Assembly (NCBI RefSeq): GCF_002953195.1
Contig: NZ_CP026377.1
Coordinates: 2,976,001-3,040,000 of the forward strand
From: Mixta gaviniae
GTDB lineage: Bacteria; Pseudomonadota; Gammaproteobacteria; Enterobacterales; Enterobacteriaceae
DNA length: 64,000 bases
Direction: 5' to 3'
Made by a program: the position numbers and the translations under genes. The number at the start of each line of letters is the position of its first letter. The first letter of the stretch is position 1. Shown here in pieces: positions 11,841 to 22,336 of the stretch. The notes under the pieces are model-generated. The model saw only the letters and a list, made by a program, of their open reading frames with translations, was not told the DNA's origin and did no database searches.

Positions 11841-11867
11841 GCAATTTGTAACATCCGCGTTGCCCAT

Positions 11868-11895
11868 AAAAAAGGCGCGACCTGCGTCGCGCCTT
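11868..11895 (-). terminator. Rho-independent terminator for lysP
   Basis: AAGGCGCGAC (11872-11881) pairs with GTCGCGCCTT (11886-11895) around a 4-base loop. On the minus strand a T run follows. It lies 27 bases after the lysP stop codon. Confidence 0.85.
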
Positions 11896-11921
11896 GATTA
11901 TCATCGAAATGGCCTTAACGG

Positions 11922-13388
11922 TTACTCACCGAAGCGCGGAAATTCCATATCCTGGTAGCGTACAAAGCGGGTGCGGCGCGCCAGCTTGTAGCCGAACCAG
12001 ATCAGCAGGAACAGCGGGATACCGATATAGGTGGCGGCCACGCCGTACCAGTCGATGGTGTCCGACAGGAACGCCTGATAGTTCTGTCCGAGGGTAATAA
12101 TCAGGCAGAGAATAAAAGCAAAGATCGGACCGAGCGGGAAGAAGCCGGAGCGATAAGGCAGATCCGCCAGACTGTGCCCCTGCATTTCATAGCCGCGACG
12201 GAAGCGATAGTGGCTGATGGCGATCCCCAGCCAGGCGATAAAGCCGGTCATCCCGGAGGTGTTCAGCAGCCACAGGTAAACCTGCTGGTTGCCGAATTTC
12301 GAGGTGAGGAAGCAGAGCGCGGCGACCACGGTGGTGGCGTAGAGCGCATTGCGCGGCACGCCGTTTTTCGACAGCTTAGCGAAAATACGCGGCGCTTTGC
12401 CTTCGCTGGCCAGCGTAAACAGCATACGGGTAGAGGCATACATGCCGGAGTTGCCCGCCGACAGCACCGCGGTCAAAATCACCGCGTTCATCACCGCCGC
12501 CGCAGAGAGCAGGCCCGCATGCTGGAACACCAGCGTGAAGGGGCTGACGCTGATATCTTTCACGTCGTTGCGCAGCAGGCTCGGGTCAGTGTAAGGGATG
12601 ATCAGGCTGATGATCAGGATGGCGAAGATATAGAACAGCAGGATGCGCCAGAAGACCTGACGCACCGCGCGCGGAATGTTTTTCGCCGGATCTTCCGATT
12701 CGCCCGCCGCAATACCGATAAGTTCGGTACCCTGAAAGGAGAAACCGACAATCATCGCCACGCCGATCATCGCCGAGAAGCCGCCGGCAAACGGCGCTTC
12801 GCCAATGTGCCAGTTTTGCCAGCCGGCGCTTTCGCCGCCGCGCAGAATACCGACGATCATCAGCACACCGATGGCGATAAAAATAATCACGGTAGTCACT
12901 TTGATCAGCGAGAACCAGTACTCCGCTTCGCCGAAGCCCTTTACTGAAATGTAGTTCAGCAGGAACATCAGGCCAAGGAACAGGGCGCTCCAGATCCAGC
13001 CCGGCGTATCCGGGAACCAGTAACTCATCACCAGCTGTGATGCCACCAGGTCAACGGCGATAGTGACCGCCCAGTTGTACCAGTAGTTCCATCCAAGCGC
13101 GAAGCCAAAACCCTCTTCGACATATTTGGCACCATAGGTGGAGAAAGAGCCGGAAACCGGCATAAAAGCCGCCAGTTCGCCGAGGCTGGTCATCAGAAAA
13201 TAGACCATCAGGCCGATCAGCGCGTAGGAGAGCAGCGCGCCGCCCGGCCCCGCCTGGGAGATGGTGGCGCCCGAGGCGACAAACAGCCCGGTGCCGATAG
13301 AGCCGCCGATGGCGATCATGGTTAAATGGCGCGCTTTCAAAGCGCGCTGCAACCCAGGTTGTTGTGTTGTTTTTTTATCCTGAACCAT
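11922..13388 (-). CDS. lysP: Lysine-specific permease LysP
   Basis: A 488-residue amino-acid permease of the APC superfamily with about twelve membrane segments, nearly identical to E. coli LysP. The first-helix motif is IGGSIGTGLFVASGATISQA, and GFSFQGTELIGIAAGESEDP is the amino-acid permease signature. LysP imports L-lysine with protons. In E. coli it also holds the acid-stress regulator CadC inactive, though no cadC is seen here. ATG at 13388 (MVQDKK) matches the E. coli N-terminus; 15 codons of open frame upstream are ignored. A clear terminator follows. Confidence 0.96.
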   Translation of the reverse strand: MVQDKKTTQQPGLQRALKARHLTMIAIGGSIGTGLFVASGATISQAGPGGALLSYALIGLMVYFLMTSLGELAAFMPVSGSFSTYGAKYVEEGFGFALGWNYWYNWAVTIAVDLVASQLVMSYWFPDTPGWIWSALFLGLMFLLNYISVKGFGEAEYWFSLIKVTTVIIFIAIGVLMIVGILRGGESAGWQNWHIGEAPFAGGFSAMIGVAMIVGFSFQGTELIGIAAGESEDPAKNIPRAVRQVFWRILLFYIFAILIISLIIPYTDPSLLRNDVKDISVSPFTLVFQHAGLLSAAAVMNAVILTAVLSAGNSGMYASTRMLFTLASEGKAPRIFAKLSKNGVPRNALYATTVVAALCFLTSKFGNQQVYLWLLNTSGMTGFIAWLGIAISHYRFRRGYEMQGHSLADLPYRSGFFPLGPIFAFILCLIITLGQNYQAFLSDTIDWYGVAATYIGIPLFLLIWFGYKLARRTRFVRYQDMEFPRFGE

Positions 13389-13526
13389 ATTTAAACGCTG
13401 TAAATGGGTAAAAATGAGGCGCGATTGTAGCAAGCTGTTCGGTCAAGTATAGCGATAACCTGCCGTTATAAGTTACCTTCATGATGCGGCCGCGATTATT
13501 AGCAACGGCCCGCGTCGCCGCGTTTG

Positions 13527-14393
13527 CTACTCGCGACAGTAGCTGAGAAAGCGCGCCAGCGCGCGCGAGATATGCTTCTGCCGGTGATGGATGCGGTAGA
13601 GCGTGCGCGACAGCGTCGGCAACGGAATCGCCACCTCTACCAGCGAGCCGGTTTCCAGCTGCTCGGCGATCACCCGGCGCGACAGGCAGCTGATGCCCAT
13701 GCCGTGGCGTACCGCATGCTTGATCGCTTCCGAGTTGCCCAGCTCCAGCGCCAGCTGAAACTGCGGCAGATGCGACAGCAACAGATAATCGACGATTTCC
13801 CGCGTGCCGGATCCCTGCTCGCGCAGGATCCAGGGCGCGGCGGCGAGGCTTTCCAGCGTTACCGGCCGCTGCAGCAGCGGCGCATCCGGCGCGGCGAACA
13901 CCACCAGCTCATCCTCCAGCCAGGGTTCGCTGACGATGTCGTTCAGATGACAAGGCCCTTCGATCAGCCCCAGGTCGACGCGAAAGTCGGCTACCGCGTT
14001 AATCACGTCCTGGCTGTTGCCGACGCTCAGCTCCAGCGGCAGTTGCGGATAGTCGCGCCGCCAGACGGCGAGCATGCCGGGCAGCAGGTAGTTGCCGATG
14101 GTGCTGCTGGCGTAAAGCCGGATGGCGCCGTTATCCTCACGAAACAGCTGTTCGATATCGGCGGCCTGCTCCAGCAACCCCACCGCGCGCGGATAAAGCA
14201 GGCGGCCATGCTCATTCAGCACCAGCCGTTTGCCGACGCGATCGAACAGCTGCACCCCAAGCTGTGCTTCGAGATCGGCCAGCGCGGCGCTGACCGCCGA
14301 CTGCGACAACGCCAACTGCTGCGAAGCCTGGGTCGTCGAGCCGCTTTTCAGCACCTCGGTGAATACTTCTATCTGACGCAGCGTAATGTGCAT
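13527..14393 (-). CDS. yeiE: LysR-family regulator YeiE
   Basis: A 288-residue LysR-type regulator whose sequence and position between lysP and yeiH match E. coli YeiE. The helix-turn-helix lies in residues about 5-60 ([20 protein letters not shown], then [14 protein letters not shown]), followed by the effector domain. In related enterobacteria YeiE controls iron homeostasis and sulfite-linked genes, which is established knowledge and not visible here. The downstream gap to lysP (138 bases) shows nothing more than its spacing. Confidence 0.92.
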   Translation of the reverse strand: MHITLRQIEVFTEVLKSGSTTQASQQLALSQSAVSAALADLEAQLGVQLFDRVGKRLVLNEHGRLLYPRAVGLLEQAADIEQLFREDNGAIRLYASSTIGNYLLPGMLAVWRRDYPQLPLELSVGNSQDVINAVADFRVDLGLIEGPCHLNDIVSEPWLEDELVVFAAPDAPLLQRPVTLESLAAAPWILREQGSGTREIVDYLLLSHLPQFQLALELGNSEAIKHAVRHGMGISCLSRRVIAEQLETGSLVEVAIPLPTLSRTLYRIHHRQKHISRALARFLSYCRE

Positions 14394-14403
14394 GGCGTTT
14401 TCC

Positions 14404-14781
14404 CTAGGCCATAAAATGTCTGACGCACCAGACGATCACCGCCAGCCAAATCAGCAGCACCATCGCCAGCCCAACGCGGCTGACCACCTTTTTACCTTTA
14501 CGCCGCCGCTGCTCCGCCTGCGCTTCGCTGCTGAGGCGGATCTCTTTCGGCAGCAGGCGCAGCAGCAGCATCACGCCGAGCGGCACGATGATCGCATCAT
14601 CCAGCAGGCCGAGAATGGGGATAAAATCGGGGATCAGATCGATGGGGCTAAAGGCATAGGCCACCAGCACGCCGGTCATTAGCTTCAGCCACAGCGGGGT
14701 GCGCGGATCGCGGCAGGCGAACCACAGCGTGAGCGAATCTCTCTTAATAAGCCGCGCCCAGCGGCGTAATCGACCAAACAT
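14404..14781 (-). CDS. YkvA family (DUF1232) small membrane protein
   Basis: A 125-residue protein with the DUF1232 core: [20 protein letters not shown] followed by [20 protein letters not shown]. It has membrane segments at about residues 31-47, 60-78 and 103-119, and a basic stretch ([11 protein letters not shown]) between the last two. The function of the family is unknown. It ends 11 bases upstream of yeiE on the same strand, so the two may share a transcript. A GGAG ribosome site precedes the ATG. It is divergent from yeiH. Confidence 0.85.
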   Translation of the reverse strand: MFGRLRRWARLIKRDSLTLWFACRDPRTPLWLKLMTGVLVAYAFSPIDLIPDFIPILGLLDDAIIVPLGVMLLLRLLPKEIRLSSEAQAEQRRRKGKKVVSRVGLAMVLLIWLAVIVWCVRHFMA

Positions 14782-14888
14782 AGTTTCTCCGCGCTATACC
14801 ACTTATATCGATTAATAATAAATATATAATCAATTTCTCTTTTAAGCCAGCGATGGGCAGACTCTTCGCAACAGAGAGGAGTCGAACT

Positions 14889-15965
14889 ATGGCTGAATTA
14901 ACCTTTACCAAATCGCATCTGTCCCCGACCCGCTGGCTGCCTGGCCTGCTGCTGACGGCGGCAATCGCCACCGTCGCGCTGCTGGCGGGCGCCCAGCCTC
15001 ATGTCGCCGCGCTGGGCCTGAGCGCGCTGACGCTGGCGATCGTTCTCGGCATAATACTCGGCAATACGCTTTATCCGCGCCTGCATCGCGCCTGCGACAG
15101 CGGCGTGCTGCTGGCCAAACAGCGACTGCTGCGGCTCGGCATTATTCTCTACGGCTTTCGTCTTACCTTCCAGCAGATCGCTGACGTGGGCGTCAGCGGC
15201 GTGCTGATCGACGCGCTAACGCTCAGCTCCACCTTTCTGCTCGCCTGCTGGCTGGGCCGCCGCTGGCTGCGACTCGACAGGGAGACCTGCTGGCTGATCG
15301 GCGCCGGCAGCAGCATCTGCGGCGCGGCGGCGGTGCTGGCAACCGAACCGGTAGTGAAAGCTCAGGCGTCGAAAGTGGCGGTAGCGATCGCCACGGTAGT
15401 ACTGTTTGGCACGCTGGCGATTTTTATCTATCCCCTGCTCTGGCCGCTGGCGCACCAGCTCTGGCCTGAACTGAGCGCGACGCAGTTCGGCATTTACACC
15501 GGCTCGACGGTACATGAAGTGGCGCAGGTGGTCGCGGCGGGCCATGCGATCGGGCCGGAAGCGGAAAACGCGGCAGTGATCGCCAAAATGTTGCGGGTGA
15601 TGATGCTGGCTCCGTTCCTGCTGCTGCTCGCCGCGCGCCTGCAGCGGCTGACGCCGGGCGGCCACGGCGAGAAGCGCGCCCTGCCCTTCCCGTGGTTCGC
15701 GCTGCTGTTTATCGTCGTGGCGCTGTTTAACTCGCTGCATCTGCTGCCCGCCAGCTGGATCGCCGCCATCAACGCGGTCGATACGCTGCTGCTGGCGATG
15801 GCGATGGCGGCATTAGGGCTGACGACGCACGTCAGCGCGCTGAAGCAGGCGGGCGTGCGCCCGCTGCTGCTGGGGGCGCTGCTGTTTATCTGGCTGATAG
15901 TCGGCGGCGGCGCGCTTAACCTGCTGGTTCACCATTTCATGCCGCTGGCGCATCAGTTATCATGA
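14889..15965 (+). CDS. yeiH: UPF0324 membrane protein YeiH
   Basis: A 358-residue polytopic membrane protein of the UPF0324 (PSE, putative sulfate exporter) family, matching E. coli YeiH in sequence and position. Conserved segments are LLRLGIILYGFRLTFQQIAD, GAGSSICGAAAVLATEPVVK, and GSTVHEVAQVVAAGHAIGPE. The start at 14889 has AGGAG 8 bases upstream and gives the E. coli-like N-terminus. The function is not proven; YeiE next door is its usual neighbour. nfo follows after 38 bases, probably on the same transcript. Confidence 0.92.
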   Translation: MAELTFTKSHLSPTRWLPGLLLTAAIATVALLAGAQPHVAALGLSALTLAIVLGIILGNTLYPRLHRACDSGVLLAKQRLLRLGIILYGFRLTFQQIADVGVSGVLIDALTLSSTFLLACWLGRRWLRLDRETCWLIGAGSSICGAAAVLATEPVVKAQASKVAVAIATVVLFGTLAIFIYPLLWPLAHQLWPELSATQFGIYTGSTVHEVAQVVAAGHAIGPEAENAAVIAKMLRVMMLAPFLLLLAARLQRLTPGGHGEKRALPFPWFALLFIVVALFNSLHLLPASWIAAINAVDTLLLAMAMAALGLTTHVSALKQAGVRPLLLGALLFIWLIVGGGALNLLVHHFMPLAHQLS

Positions 15966-16003
15966 CCGGTTTGCTCAGGTCAGGTCATTAACAGGAGAAC
16001 GGC

Positions 16004-16864
16004 ATGAAATTTATCGGCGCCCATGTCAGCGCGGCAGGCGGAGTGGATCAGGCGGTGCAGCGCGCCCATGAACTCGAAGCGACCGCGTTTGCGCTGTTTA
16101 CCAAAAACCAACGTCAGTGGCGCGCAGCCGCGCTGACGCCGGCGACCATCAGCGCCTTTCGCAACGCCTGTGAAAAGTATGGCTACAGCAGCGCCCAGAT
16201 CCTGCCGCACGACAGTTTTCTGATTAACCTCGGCCATCCGCAGGCGGAGCCGCTGGAAAAATCGCGCGCCGCCTTTATCGATGAGCTGCAGCGCTGCGAA
16301 CAGCTGGGCCTGTCGCTGCTTAACTTCCATCCCGGCAGCCATCTGAATCAGATTGATGAAGCGGACTGCCTGAAGCGCATCGCCGAATCGATCAATATTG
16401 CCCTGGATAACACCCACGGCGTTACCGCCGTGATTGAAAATACCGCCGGTCAGGGCAGCAACCTTGGCTACCGTTTCGAGCATCTGGCGGCGATCATCGA
16501 CGGCGTTGAAGATAAATCGCGCGTCGGCGTCTGCATCGATACCTGCCACGCCTTTGCCGGCGGCTACGATCTGCGAAGTGAAGCGGACTGCGAAGCGACT
16601 TTCGCCGAGTTCGATCGCATCGTCGGCTTCCGGTACCTGCGCGGCATGCACCTTAACGACGCGAAAAGCGCTTACGCCAGCCGCGTCGACCGCCATCACA
16701 GCCTGGGCGAAGGCAATATCGGCACCACGGTGTTTAGCTGGCTGATGAAAGACAGCCGCTTCGACAATATTCCGCTGGTTCTGGAGACCATCAATCCCGA
16801 TATCTGGAAAGATGAGATCGCCTGGCTGAAGTCGCAGCAGCGCGACGCGGCCAGCGTCGAATAA
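16004..16864 (+). CDS. nfo: Deoxyribonuclease IV (AP endonuclease Nfo)
   Basis: A 286-residue endonuclease IV that cuts DNA 5' of abasic sites and removes 3' blocking groups in base excision repair. The three-zinc active site is represented by the motifs [40 protein letters not shown], and [12 protein letters not shown]. Length and sequence agree with E. coli Nfo (285 residues). AGGAG precedes the ATG. A strong terminator follows 30 bases after the stop. In E. coli nfo belongs to the SoxRS regulon; I see no obvious marbox here. Confidence 0.97.
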   Translation: MKFIGAHVSAAGGVDQAVQRAHELEATAFALFTKNQRQWRAAALTPATISAFRNACEKYGYSSAQILPHDSFLINLGHPQAEPLEKSRAAFIDELQRCEQLGLSLLNFHPGSHLNQIDEADCLKRIAESINIALDNTHGVTAVIENTAGQGSNLGYRFEHLAAIIDGVEDKSRVGVCIDTCHAFAGGYDLRSEADCEATFAEFDRIVGFRYLRGMHLNDAKSAYASRVDRHHSLGEGNIGTTVFSWLMKDSRFDNIPLVLETINPDIWKDEIAWLKSQQRDAASVE

Positions 16865-16894
16865 GCCGCGGCTTACGCCGGGGCATGACACCGG

Positions 16895-16922
16895 GCAGAC
16901 GGCGCACGCCGTCTGCTTTTTA
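16895..16922 (+). terminator. Rho-independent terminator for nfo
   Basis: GCAGACGGC (from 16895) pairs with GCCGTCTGC (ending 16916) across a 4-base loop, followed by a run of T interrupted only by one A. Confidence 0.85.
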
Positions 16923-17015
16923 TTGCCGTGGCGGTGCGGCAAAAGATTAAAACCGCTGAAGTATCACCGCATCACGCCGATAAAGGATGCTGATTTCGTC
17001 TACAGGGAGTACCAC

Positions 17016-18419
17016 ATGAAACGCTCTGCTTTGCTGCTGCTGGCTGCAGCCATCGCCGCACCCGCCGGCGCTGAGACCCAGCCGAAAACCATCAAGTCCG
17101 TCTGGGTCAACCCGTTTATGATTATGCGCCTGCATAACCAGATCAATATGGTCACCAACCTCACCTTCAGCGATGAACGCCAGGTGCAGCGCTGGTCGGC
17201 GATTGACTGTACTCAGCGTAAGGCTTACCGACTCTACTGGGATCTGCTGGATAACCAGGGCCTGAAGGAACACCGCTTCTACGGCGAGAACCTGGCCCGC
17301 TACGCGCCGCCGCAGCCGGCGCCGGAGACCACGCCGGAGCAGATCGCGCAGCTCTGTGACGCGAAGATTAAAGAAGCGGAGTGGGTCTACGTTGAGAAAA
17401 AGAACCGCTGGGACGTGCCCACGCTTATCGACCGCGCTAATATTGTGCGGGCGGGCGAGAACCTCGTGGTTCGTGTTGGCTTCGGCTACGATAAAATCAG
17501 CTGGGATCCCCCCTACGACGCGCCCTATAATTTCAAAATTGAGCTGCATTTGTACCACTGCGGCAATAAGGCGGATAAAGTGGTTGGCGCGCTGGATGTT
17601 GACCCGCAGGGGCGCGTCACCGATGGGCTGGTTGATAAAGAGGCTATCCGCCGCGCCGACAGTTTTGAGAACACCCCGGCAACCGTCGCCGCGTTTGACG
17701 CCATCTGCCGGCTCCCCACCCCCGGCGACTATCGCGGTCTCGGGCGCTACGTCAGTAAAAGCGCCCCTGCCGATGATTCTCTGCTGCGGCCGATGCTGCC
17801 ACAGTTCGGCGATAACTCAACCCAGTGGCTGGCGCAGTTCCCGCTTGATGCGGCATTGACCGCGCAGGCGCAGGGGCTGGTGAAAAACTGGGCGATGCCG
17901 AAATTTCATCGGCTGCGCTGGACGGAAAGCGGCACCAGCGGCGATAAGGTGAACTATACCCTCGACGCACGCCCCGATGGGCTGCTGGTGCGCCTGGAAG
18001 ACTATCGCCTGTTCAAGGGGCAGCGCATCATGCTCGCCAATGCCATCCAGCTGCAGTCCGCCCTCTCTATCAGCCATGTGCCGAATCAAACCCGCTCGCT
18101 GCAGACCACGCTGCGTTTCCCGCTCTATCAGGGAGAGCGCTACGTCACCACGGTTGAAGATGGCGATGTGGGCGAGGAGAAAAAGCTTAACCGGCTGACC
18201 GAGCGTTGCGAAGTGATGGAAAAAGGGGATGCGCGCGCGCTGAATGCCGCCTTTAGCGGCAGCTACTGGCGCGTCAGCTGCGAACAGGAAAACGATGAGG
18301 GCAAGGTGAAAACCGAGTCGGCATTTTTAAACGATCTGAATATTTTTCTGCCGCTGCAACGCCATGTGAAAGGCAAAATGATGCCGGTGGCGCTGAGCGA
18401 CGTCAGCATCAGCCGCTAG
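17016..18419 (+). CDS. Large exported protein of unknown function
   Basis: A 467-residue protein that I do not recognise. It begins with a clear Sec signal peptide (MKRSALLLLAAAIAAPAGA, cleavage before ETQP), so the mature protein is periplasmic or released. There are no further membrane segments. Mature cysteines at several sites (IDCTQ, AQLCDAK, LYHCGN, DAICRL, TERCEV, WRVSCEQ) could form disulfides. Tyr, Trp and charged residues are frequent, suggesting a beta-rich fold. ATG 17016 has AGGGAG 7 bases upstream; the open frame extends 31 codons further but lacks such a site. It stands alone between the nfo and fruA terminators and is absent from the E. coli K-12 order. Confidence 0.75.
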   Translation: MKRSALLLLAAAIAAPAGAETQPKTIKSVWVNPFMIMRLHNQINMVTNLTFSDERQVQRWSAIDCTQRKAYRLYWDLLDNQGLKEHRFYGENLARYAPPQPAPETTPEQIAQLCDAKIKEAEWVYVEKKNRWDVPTLIDRANIVRAGENLVVRVGFGYDKISWDPPYDAPYNFKIELHLYHCGNKADKVVGALDVDPQGRVTDGLVDKEAIRRADSFENTPATVAAFDAICRLPTPGDYRGLGRYVSKSAPADDSLLRPMLPQFGDNSTQWLAQFPLDAALTAQAQGLVKNWAMPKFHRLRWTESGTSGDKVNYTLDARPDGLLVRLEDYRLFKGQRIMLANAIQLQSALSISHVPNQTRSLQTTLRFPLYQGERYVTTVEDGDVGEEKKLNRLTERCEVMEKGDARALNAAFSGSYWRVSCEQENDEGKVKTESAFLNDLNIFLPLQRHVKGKMMPVALSDVSISR

Positions 18420-18474
18420 CTTATCTTCGGGTTGTGCTGCCCGATATCTACTGCCAGTTTATCCGCCGTCAGAT

Positions 18475-18504
18475 AAAAAAAATGCCAGCCCGCGGGCTGG
18501 CATT
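18475..18504 (-). terminator. Rho-independent terminator for fruBKA
   Basis: The perfect palindrome AATGCCAGCCCG/CGGGCTGGCATT (18481-18504) lies 18 bases after the fruA stop. On the minus strand it runs into a T tract (plus-strand A at 18475-18482). It may also serve the gene ending at 18419 from the other side. Confidence 0.88.
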
Positions 18505-18522
18505 GTTATCGCCGGAAGAGAA

Positions 18523-20229
18523 TCAGGCTTTCGCCAGCTCCGACTCAGGACGCTTCAGTACCGCATAGGCCACGCCCGCCAGCAGCGTACCCACCACGAT
18601 GGCCAGCAGATAGCCCAGCACCGGCGTAATGGCGCCCGGGATCAGCAGCACGAACAGACCGCCGTGCGGCGCCATCAGTTTCGCGCCGACCATCATGGAG
18701 ATGGCGCCGGTAACCGCGCCGCCGACGATGCAGCACGGCAGCACGCGCATCGGATCGCGGGCGGCGAACGGAATCGCCCCTTCGGAGATAAAGCACAGGC
18801 CCAGTACCAGCGCCGCTTTACCGCCTTCCTGCTGTCCTTTGTTGAATTTCTTACGCGCCAGCAGCGTCGCCACGCCCATCGCCAGCGGCGGCACCATGCC
18901 CGCAGCCATAATCGCCGCCATCGGCGCGTAGGTCTGAGAACTCAGCAGACCGACGCCGAACGCATAGGCCACTTTGTTAATCGGACCGCCCATATCGGCG
19001 CACATCATGCCGCCCAGAATCGCGCCCAGCAGTACCGCGTTAGCCGTACCCATGTTGCCCAGCCAGTGCGTCAGGCCTTCCATAATTTTCGCCACCGGCG
19101 TGCCGACCACGTAAATCATCAGCAGACCGGTGATCAGGCTCGCCACCAGCGGGATAATCAGGATCGGCTTCAGCGCCTCCATGCTCTGCGGCAGCTTCAC
19201 TTTGCTGCTGAGGAACTTCGCGGCGTAACCGGCGATGAAACCGGCAATAATGCCGCCAAGGAAGCCGGCGTTGATGCTGCTGGCCAGCATACCGCCGATC
19301 AAGCCCGGCGTCAGGCCAGGGCGGTCGGCGATGGAGAAGGCGATAAAGCCTGCCAGTACCGGCACCATCAGCGCAAACGCCGTGCCGCCGCCGATCTGCA
19401 TCAGCGCCGCCGCCAGCGTGCCCTGCTCTTTAAACGCGGTGATGCCGAAAGCGAAGGAAAGCGCGATCGACAGACCGCCCGCCACCACCATCGGCAGCAT
19501 ATAGGAAACGCCGGTCAGCAGATGACGATAGGCGCCCGCGCGCTCCTGCTGCTGCTCGCCGTCGCTGGCGGCGCCCTGCGCGTTACCTTTCGGCTGATAA
19601 GGACGCGCTTCCGCCAGCGCTTTATCGAACTCCTGCGCGGTTTTCTTCAGCGCCAGGCCCGTTGAGGTGCGGTACATCGGTTTACCAGCGAACTTCGCCA
19701 GATCCACTTCGATATCGGCCGCAACGATCACCAGATCCGCCTCCGCCACTTCCTGCGGAGTGATAGGGTTACCTGCACCCACCGAGCCGCGGGTTTCCAC
19801 TTTTACCCACCAGCCGCGTTTCTTCGCTTCGGTTTCAATCGCTTCGGCCGCCATAAAGGTGTGCGCCACGCCGGTCGGACAGGCGGTGATAGCGACGATA
19901 CGTTTGGCACCGGTTGGCGCCGCCGCGCTCACCGGTGCGGCGATCGGCTCAGCGGCCGCCGCCTGCCAGGGTTGCGCTTCCGCTTTGGCACGGGCAAGGA
20001 ACGCCTGCGGATCGCGCAGCGCCTGGGCGGCGTTGCCCTGCCATACCGCTTTGCCGTTCAGCGCGCTATCAGTTGGCATGCGATCGCCCAGCGCGATCAC
20101 CAGCTCAGCCTCTGCCGGGTTTTCCACCAGCGTCAGGCCGGCTTTGCCCGCCGCCGCCGCGATAAGTTGTTTTGCCATATAACCTGAGGCGAGCCCCAGC
20201 GAAGGATCTGTCATCAGCAGCGTTTTCAT
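18523..20229 (-). CDS. fruA: PTS fructose transporter subunit EIIBC FruA
   Basis: A 568-residue fructose-specific phosphotransferase permease. It has a degenerate EIIB-like N-terminal domain, then the active EIIB domain with the phosphorylation motif ITACPTGVAHTFMAAEAI (Cys at about 117). The EIIC membrane domain from about residue 235 has eight to ten segments, with GGPINKVAYAFG and FISEGAIPFAA. It imports fructose as fructose 1-phosphate, using phosphate from FruB. It is the last gene of fruB-fruK-fruA, starting 16 bases after fruK. Confidence 0.96.
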   Translation of the reverse strand: MKTLLMTDPSLGLASGYMAKQLIAAAAGKAGLTLVENPAEAELVIALGDRMPTDSALNGKAVWQGNAAQALRDPQAFLARAKAEAQPWQAAAAEPIAAPVSAAAPTGAKRIVAITACPTGVAHTFMAAEAIETEAKKRGWWVKVETRGSVGAGNPITPQEVAEADLVIVAADIEVDLAKFAGKPMYRTSTGLALKKTAQEFDKALAEARPYQPKGNAQGAASDGEQQQERAGAYRHLLTGVSYMLPMVVAGGLSIALSFAFGITAFKEQGTLAAALMQIGGGTAFALMVPVLAGFIAFSIADRPGLTPGLIGGMLASSINAGFLGGIIAGFIAGYAAKFLSSKVKLPQSMEALKPILIIPLVASLITGLLMIYVVGTPVAKIMEGLTHWLGNMGTANAVLLGAILGGMMCADMGGPINKVAYAFGVGLLSSQTYAPMAAIMAAGMVPPLAMGVATLLARKKFNKGQQEGGKAALVLGLCFISEGAIPFAARDPMRVLPCCIVGGAVTGAISMMVGAKLMAPHGGLFVLLIPGAITPVLGYLLAIVVGTLLAGVAYAVLKRPESELAKA

Positions 20230-20245
20230 TATGCCTCTCCTGCTG

Positions 20246-21184
20246 TCAGTTAAAGGGTTTCAGGTCGACGCGCGCCATCATTGCGGCCAACTGAGTACGA
20301 TCGGTAACGCCTACGTTGCTCTGGCTCACCGCCAGGGCGGCGACTGCTGTCGCCAGACGCAGGGTATGCTCGCTGGATTCGCGCATCAGCAGGCCGTAAA
20401 TCAGCCCGCCGACCATGGAATCGCCGGCGCCTACGGTGCTGACCACTTCACAGGCCGGCGGCCGGGCGATCCATTCGCCGGACGCGTTCACCCACAGCGC
20501 GCCTTCCGCGCCGAGCGAAATCACCACGTGGGCAATGCCCTGTTCGCGCAGGGCGTGCGCCGCCTCAATCACATCTTCCAGCGTCGGCAGCTTGCGTCCG
20601 GCCCAGATTTCCAGCTCGCGGCGGTTAGGCTTCACCAGCCAGGGGGCGGCTTTCAGGCCGGCCACCAACGCTTCGCGGCTGCTGTCGAAAATAATGCATG
20701 GACACTGCGTACGCAGATCGCTCATCCAGCGCGTAAACGCGTCAGGATCCACGCCCGCCGGCAGGCTGCCGCTGACGCAGACCATATCGAACTGGCCCAG
20801 CCAGGTGAGAGAATCGGCGGTAAAGCGCTCCCAGTCCTGCGCGCTGACATCGAAGCCGGAGAAGTTCAAATCGGTGACTTCGCCATCTTTTTCCGTCAGC
20901 TTGACGTTAATGCGCGTGCGGCCCGGCACCACCTGAAAGCGGTTGGCGATACCCAGCTCGCTGAACAGATGCTGAAAGCCATCCTGATTCTCTTTACCGA
21001 GGAAACCGCCAACGGTGACATCGATGCCTAAATCTTTCAGCACCTTCGCCACGTTAATGCCCTTGCCCGCCGCGTGCAGGCCAGTGGTTTTCACCAGGTT
21101 GACTTCGCCACGTTCGATTTCCGGACAGTAGCCGACCAGATCGTAGGCGGGATTCAGCGTAATGGTTGCGACGCGTCTGCTCAT
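20246..21184 (-). CDS. fruK: 1-phosphofructokinase FruK
   Basis: A 312-residue PfkB-family sugar kinase that converts fructose 1-phosphate to fructose 1,6-bisphosphate with ATP. The substrate-binding Gly-Gly of [10 protein letters not shown] is visible near residue 60. The C-terminal signature [19 protein letters not shown] carries the catalytic Asp in GAGD. The length matches E. coli FruK (312). Its start overlaps the fruB stop by 4 bases (ATGA), so translation is coupled. The product, and fructose 1-phosphate itself, act on the Cra repressor of this operon. Confidence 0.96.
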   Translation of the reverse strand: MSRRVATITLNPAYDLVGYCPEIERGEVNLVKTTGLHAAGKGINVAKVLKDLGIDVTVGGFLGKENQDGFQHLFSELGIANRFQVVPGRTRINVKLTEKDGEVTDLNFSGFDVSAQDWERFTADSLTWLGQFDMVCVSGSLPAGVDPDAFTRWMSDLRTQCPCIIFDSSREALVAGLKAAPWLVKPNRRELEIWAGRKLPTLEDVIEAAHALREQGIAHVVISLGAEGALWVNASGEWIARPPACEVVSTVGAGDSMVGGLIYGLLMRESSEHTLRLATAVAALAVSQSNVGVTDRTQLAAMMARVDLKPFN

Positions 21185-22314
21185 GCTGCCCCCTCGCCGA
21201 GGCCGCTGTTGATCGCCTCTTCAATGGCGTTTAACGCCTGTTGTGCATCTTCACCGCTGGCGGTAAAGCGCAGGCGATGTCCTTTTTTCACGCCCAGCGC
21301 CACTACTTTCATCAGGCTGCGCCCGTTGGCAGGTTTGCCGCTGCCGTCGAGATTGGTGATGGTGACATCGCAGTTAAACTGCTTGATCACGCTGACCAGC
21401 GCGGTGCCCGGACGGGCGTGCAGGCCGTGTTCATTGCGGATAATGAACTCTGCCGTCAGCACTTCCGCCTGCTCATCCACTTCGCTGGTCATCAGCGCCA
21501 GCACGCCTGCGGCGTCTGCTTTCAGCAGGCGATCCGCTTTTTGCTTCAGCAGCAGGTCGCTGAGATAGTTCAGCACCTGCAGCGGCTTATCGTCCGCCAC
21601 CGCAACGGTGACCAGCATCGCCGCCGGTTCGCCGTCGACGGTAAACGGCTGAGCGGCGCGGCTGACCGCCACGGCGCTGCCGAGGTTGCCATCAACGCTG
21701 TCGTTCAGCCAGATGCCCTGCCCCAGATTCAGCGGCGTCGCGCCGATCACCTGGGCGACAAAGCGCGCGTCTACCGCGCCCGCCTGCTGTAAGCGGCCGG
21801 CATTGAGCGCCTGCAGCGTCATCAGATCGCTGGCGTTGACGTCAACGGCGATCAGGGAGGTATCGAATTTAAATTCGCTGCCCTGCTTCTCGCCCATCAG
21901 CAGGCTGCGCAGCTCTTCTGCGGAGTCGGTTGTTCTCAGCTGAGCGGCCACATCATCATCGCTCAGTACGTGCGTCAACTGACGCAGCAGCGCCAGATGC
22001 TCATCGGAGCGCGCGGCGATACCGATCACCACATACGCGGTTTGATCGTCGCCCCAGGCGATGCCCTGTGGAAACTGAAATACCTGCACGCCGGTTTGCA
22101 GCACTAAATCGCGCGTGTCGGTGGTGCCGTGCGGAATGGCGATGCCGTTGCCCAGATAGGTTGACGTTTGTTGTTCGCGGGCGAGCATACCCTGCACATA
22201 GCCTTCGCCGACGTTACCGGCGGCGGTCAGCGCGGCAGCGACCTGACGAATCGCCTCTTCCTTATTGCTGGCCGTTTGCCCTGGATGGATGGCCTTGATA
22301 TCGAGCTGGAACAT
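21181..22314 (-). CDS. fruB: PTS fructose EIIA-HPr fusion FruB (diphosphoryl transfer protein)
   Basis: A 377-residue fusion protein. The N-terminal EIIA(Fru) domain has its phosphorylated His at about 62 ([10 protein letters not shown]). A central region of unclear role follows. The C-terminal HPr-like (FPr) domain has the motif [14 protein letters not shown], His at about 299. It carries phosphate from enzyme I to FruA. ATG at 22314 ([10 protein letters not shown]) corresponds to the E. coli start (376 residues) and discards 34 codons of open frame that run through the operator region. It is the first gene of fruBKA. Confidence 0.96.
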   Translation of the reverse strand: MFQLDIKAIHPGQTASNKEEAIRQVAAALTAAGNVGEGYVQGMLAREQQTSTYLGNGIAIPHGTTDTRDLVLQTGVQVFQFPQGIAWGDDQTAYVVIGIAARSDEHLALLRQLTHVLSDDDVAAQLRTTDSAEELRSLLMGEKQGSEFKFDTSLIAVDVNASDLMTLQALNAGRLQQAGAVDARFVAQVIGATPLNLGQGIWLNDSVDGNLGSAVAVSRAAQPFTVDGEPAAMLVTVAVADDKPLQVLNYLSDLLLKQKADRLLKADAAGVLALMTSEVDEQAEVLTAEFIIRNEHGLHARPGTALVSVIKQFNCDVTITNLDGSGKPANGRSLMKVVALGVKKGHRLRFTASGEDAQQALNAIEEAINSGLGEGAA

Positions 22315-22336
22315 AGTTCTCCTCTCCTGCCGAAAT

